Shown here: positions 62,199 through 64,000 of the stretch, one piece after another
Layout: each line of letters starts with the position of its first letter
How positions within the stretch are numbered: the stretch's first letter is position 1
From: Aestuariirhabdus litorea
GTDB lineage: Bacteria > Pseudomonadota > Gammaproteobacteria > Pseudomonadales > Aestuariirhabdaceae
Direction: 5' to 3'
Length of the DNA: 64,000 nucleotides
Assembly: GCF_003864255.1 (NCBI RefSeq)
Contig: NZ_QWEZ01000001.1
Span: 1,116,001-1,180,000, forward strand
Made by a program: the position numbers and the translations under genes
The notes under the pieces: generated by a model
The model's input: the letters and a program-made list of their open reading frames with translations, nothing else
Told to the model about the DNA's origin: nothing
The model's database searches: none

Positions 62199-63377
62199 AT
62201 GTTGCTCGATTTTTTCACTGAGGTCAGGGCGGCCCGGGTTCCCGCCACCCTGAAGGAACTCTTAGACCTGATGGAGGCTCTCCAACAAGGGGTGGTCTTT
62301 GCCAATGTCGACCAGTTTTACTTTCTGGCTCGCACCTGCCTGGTGAAGGATGAGAAATACTTCGACCGCTTTGACCGCGCCTTCAGTGCCTATTTTGAAG
62401 GGCTTGAGAATATTGATGAGCTTCTACAGGCGATGATCCCTGAGGAGTGGTTGCGCAAGGAGTTTGAAAAATTTCTCACGGAGGAGGAGAAGGCCAAAAT
62501 TGAATCCCTCGGTAGCCTGGATAAACTGCTGGAGGAGTTCAAGAAACGTCTCGAGGAGCAGAAAAAGCGACATCAGGGCGGCAACCGCTGGATAGGAACC
62601 GGTGGCACCTCGCCTTTCGGCGCCTATGGTTACAATCCGGAGGGCATCCGCATAGGCCAGGAAGGAGGGCGCAATCAAAGCGCGGCGAAAGTATGGGATC
62701 AGCGCAGTTTTCGCAACCTGGATGAGGATGTGGAGCTGGGAACCCGTAATATCAAGATGGCGCTTCGACGCCTTCGTAAGTTTGCTCGCCAAGGGGCTGC
62801 AGAGCAGCTGGATATCGATGACACCATCTCATCGACTGCTCGTAACGGCGGCTGGCTCGACCTAAAGCTGGTTCCTGAACGGCATAATGCGGTCAAAGTG
62901 CTTCTGTTTATCGACATCGGCGGCACCATGGACCCACATGTCCGGGTGTGTGAAGAACTTTTTTCTGCCTGCAAAACCGAGTTCAAGCACCTGGAGTTTT
63001 ACTATTTTCACAATTGCCTTTATGAAAGCGTATGGCGAGATAACCTCCGCCGTATGAGTGAGCGAACCTCCACCTGGGATCTTCTTCATACCTTTGGCAG
63101 TGATTACAAGGTAATCTTCATCGGTGACGCATCGATGTCTCCCTACGAGGTCAGTCACATAGGGGGAAGTGTAGAACACTGGAATGAAGAGCCTGGTGCT
63201 CTCTGGTTGCAACGGGTATGCGAAAAGTTCAATAAGGTGATCTGGCTTAACCCCCACGCACCGGACACCTGGCGCTACACCCAGTCTACCCAAATGATCA
63301 AGCAGCTGATCGAGGATAAAATGTATCCCCTGACAGTCAAGGGCCTGGAGGAGGGTATGCGTTATCTCAGCAAATGA
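62199..63377 (+). CDS. VWA-domain protein (CoxE-like), partner of the MoxR ATPase
   Basis: This 392-residue protein has an N-terminal helical region, a charged coiled stretch (LTEEEKAKIESLGSLDKLLE, about 93-130) and a GTGGTSPFGAYGYNPEGIRI segment. The C-terminal CoxE-type VWA domain follows: NAVKVLLFIDIGGTMDPHV and DYKVIFIGDASMSPYEV. The MIDAS reads DIGGT instead of DxSxS, so metal binding may be altered; this form occurs across the family. It pairs with the MoxR gene 3 bp upstream, and probably acts on a common target protein not encoded here. Confidence 0.88.
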   Translation: MLLDFFTEVRAARVPATLKELLDLMEALQQGVVFANVDQFYFLARTCLVKDEKYFDRFDRAFSAYFEGLENIDELLQAMIPEEWLRKEFEKFLTEEEKAKIESLGSLDKLLEEFKKRLEEQKKRHQGGNRWIGTGGTSPFGAYGYNPEGIRIGQEGGRNQSAAKVWDQRSFRNLDEDVELGTRNIKMALRRLRKFARQGAAEQLDIDDTISSTARNGGWLDLKLVPERHNAVKVLLFIDIGGTMDPHVRVCEELFSACKTEFKHLEFYYFHNCLYESVWRDNLRRMSERTSTWDLLHTFGSDYKVIFIGDASMSPYEVSHIGGSVEHWNEEPGALWLQRVCEKFNKVIWLNPHAPDTWRYTQSTQMIKQLIEDKMYPLTVKGLEEGMRYLSK

Positions 63378-63384
63378 CAGGCTT

Positions 63385-64000
63385 TCATCCGCTTGGGTAC
63401 AGGTCGCGCTGCTCCGCTTCTAGAAACAGTTCAGCGTAGCGCTCAGGAATTCGGTTGGCGACAAACAGCCTGAAAAGTTCTCCGTCAATGTGCTCATCCT
63501 TAACCATTCGCTCCATGATTTCCAAGGCTTCACTCAGGGTTTTGGGAGCCTTATAGGGACGATCATAAGCCGTCAGGGCCTCAAAGATATCTGCGATCGC
63601 CATGGCTCTGGCACTGATGGAAAGCTGGTCTCTCCCAAGTTTTTTGGGGTAACCGGTGCCATCCATTTTTTCATGATGCCCTCCAGCAATCGCGGGTACA
63701 TCGCGCAGATGCCTTGGGTAGGGCAGCTTTTCAAGCATAATGATGGTTTGCACAATATGATCATTGATCATATAGCGTTCCTCTTCGCTGAGTGTGCCTT
63801 TGGCGACGCAAAGGTTGTACAGCTCCCCCCTGTTGTATTTGTGCTCCGGTGTGTCAATTTTGAATCCGTAACGGTTGTCGGGAGATATCCGGTCCTGCTC
63901 TCTCCTTGGAATAAGGTGTTCCGGCTTGTCGTCCAGGGCGCGTTCAAGCACAGGCAGGGTCTCAGGGGGACGGGCCGCCTTGCGCTGTAGCTCCTCCCAG
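63385..64000 (-). CDS. HD-GYP-domain c-di-GMP phosphodiesterase-like protein (C-terminal part)
   Basis: The open frame runs from the window end to a stop at 63,385, giving 205 visible residues; the N-terminus is outside. GGHHEKMDGTGYPKKLGRDQ contains the GYP half of the HD-GYP motif. AMAIADIFEALTAYDRPYKA is the next conserved block and MINDHIVQTIIMLEKLPYPR precedes them. Such proteins hydrolyse c-di-GMP or act as c-di-GMP responders. The HD dyad expected further upstream cannot be judged. It converges on the VWA gene with a 7-bp gap. Confidence 0.85.
   Translation of the reverse strand, partial: WEELQRKAARPPETLPVLERALDDKPEHLIPRREQDRISPDNRYGFKIDTPEHKYNRGELYNLCVAKGTLSEEERYMINDHIVQTIIMLEKLPYPRHLRDVPAIAGGHHEKMDGTGYPKKLGRDQLSISARAMAIADIFEALTAYDRPYKAPKTLSEALEIMERMVKDEHIDGELFRLFVANRIPERYAELFLEAEQRDLYPSG

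Overview
This window comes from the chromosome of a GC-rich marine-type gammaproteobacterium, most like the Oceanospirillales/Pseudomonadales group. The inference rests on gene content: FabY-type acetoacetyl-ACP synthase, dnaX-ybaB-recR behind a small SRP RNA, rnd-ycgL-ycgN, a YdiJ-type FAD/Fe-S oxidoreductase and a Pseudomonas-like cobalamin locus. No species is claimed.

1-15,650 is a cobalamin locus. On the minus strand run cbiD, cobK, cbiX, cobH, cobL, cobI, cbiG, cobJ, cobM, cobW and the N-terminal part of cobN, which leaves the window at base 1. cbiA (cobB) is divergent on the plus strand. A second minus-strand operon begins with a clear cobalamin riboswitch (about 15,455-15,645) and reads cbtB, cbtA, chlI, a VWA gene and cobO. 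The chlI reading frame meets a run of ten A followed by G just before its stop. A -1 shift there fuses it to the VWA frame and would make a ChlD-like medium subunit. This fits the published idea that one chlD gene can give both small and medium cobaltochelatase subunits by programmed frameshifting. dnaX, at 47,122, carries the same heptamer in the same phase.

15,741-26,900 holds a GlxA-type regulator, fabY, a CBS-domain protein, a dihydrolipoamide dehydrogenase-like flavoprotein with a peroxiredoxin-glutaredoxin hybrid, an RND efflux pair and a CobB-type sirtuin. A tRNA-Ser(GGA) with its terminator follows.

27,585-31,275 is an accessory insertion at the start of a branched-chain 2-oxoacid dehydrogenase operon. 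A 343-bp segment (palindromic operator, leader and the first 73 codons of bkdA1) occurs twice as a direct repeat with two synonymous differences. Between the copies lie an IS110-family transposase fragment, a sulfotransferase gene and a complete but inactivated IS5-type element with terminal inverted repeats and a CTAG target duplication. The intact bkdA1-bkdA2-bkdB operon follows, then a Hanks-type protein kinase gene that may regulate it.

36,700-64,000 is mostly core genome: a chemoreceptor-tail remnant, ydiJ, a patatin-like phospholipase, a histidine kinase/EAL response-regulator pair, SRP RNA, dnaX-ybaB-recR, an acyl-CoA dehydrogenase behind a palindromic operator, an SMP-30-like protein, rnd-ycgL-ycgN, oligopeptidase B, a cluster of membrane and VWA proteins, a class II glutamine amidotransferase, cysK, a MoxR ATPase/VWA pair and the C-terminal part of an HD-GYP protein cut by the window end.
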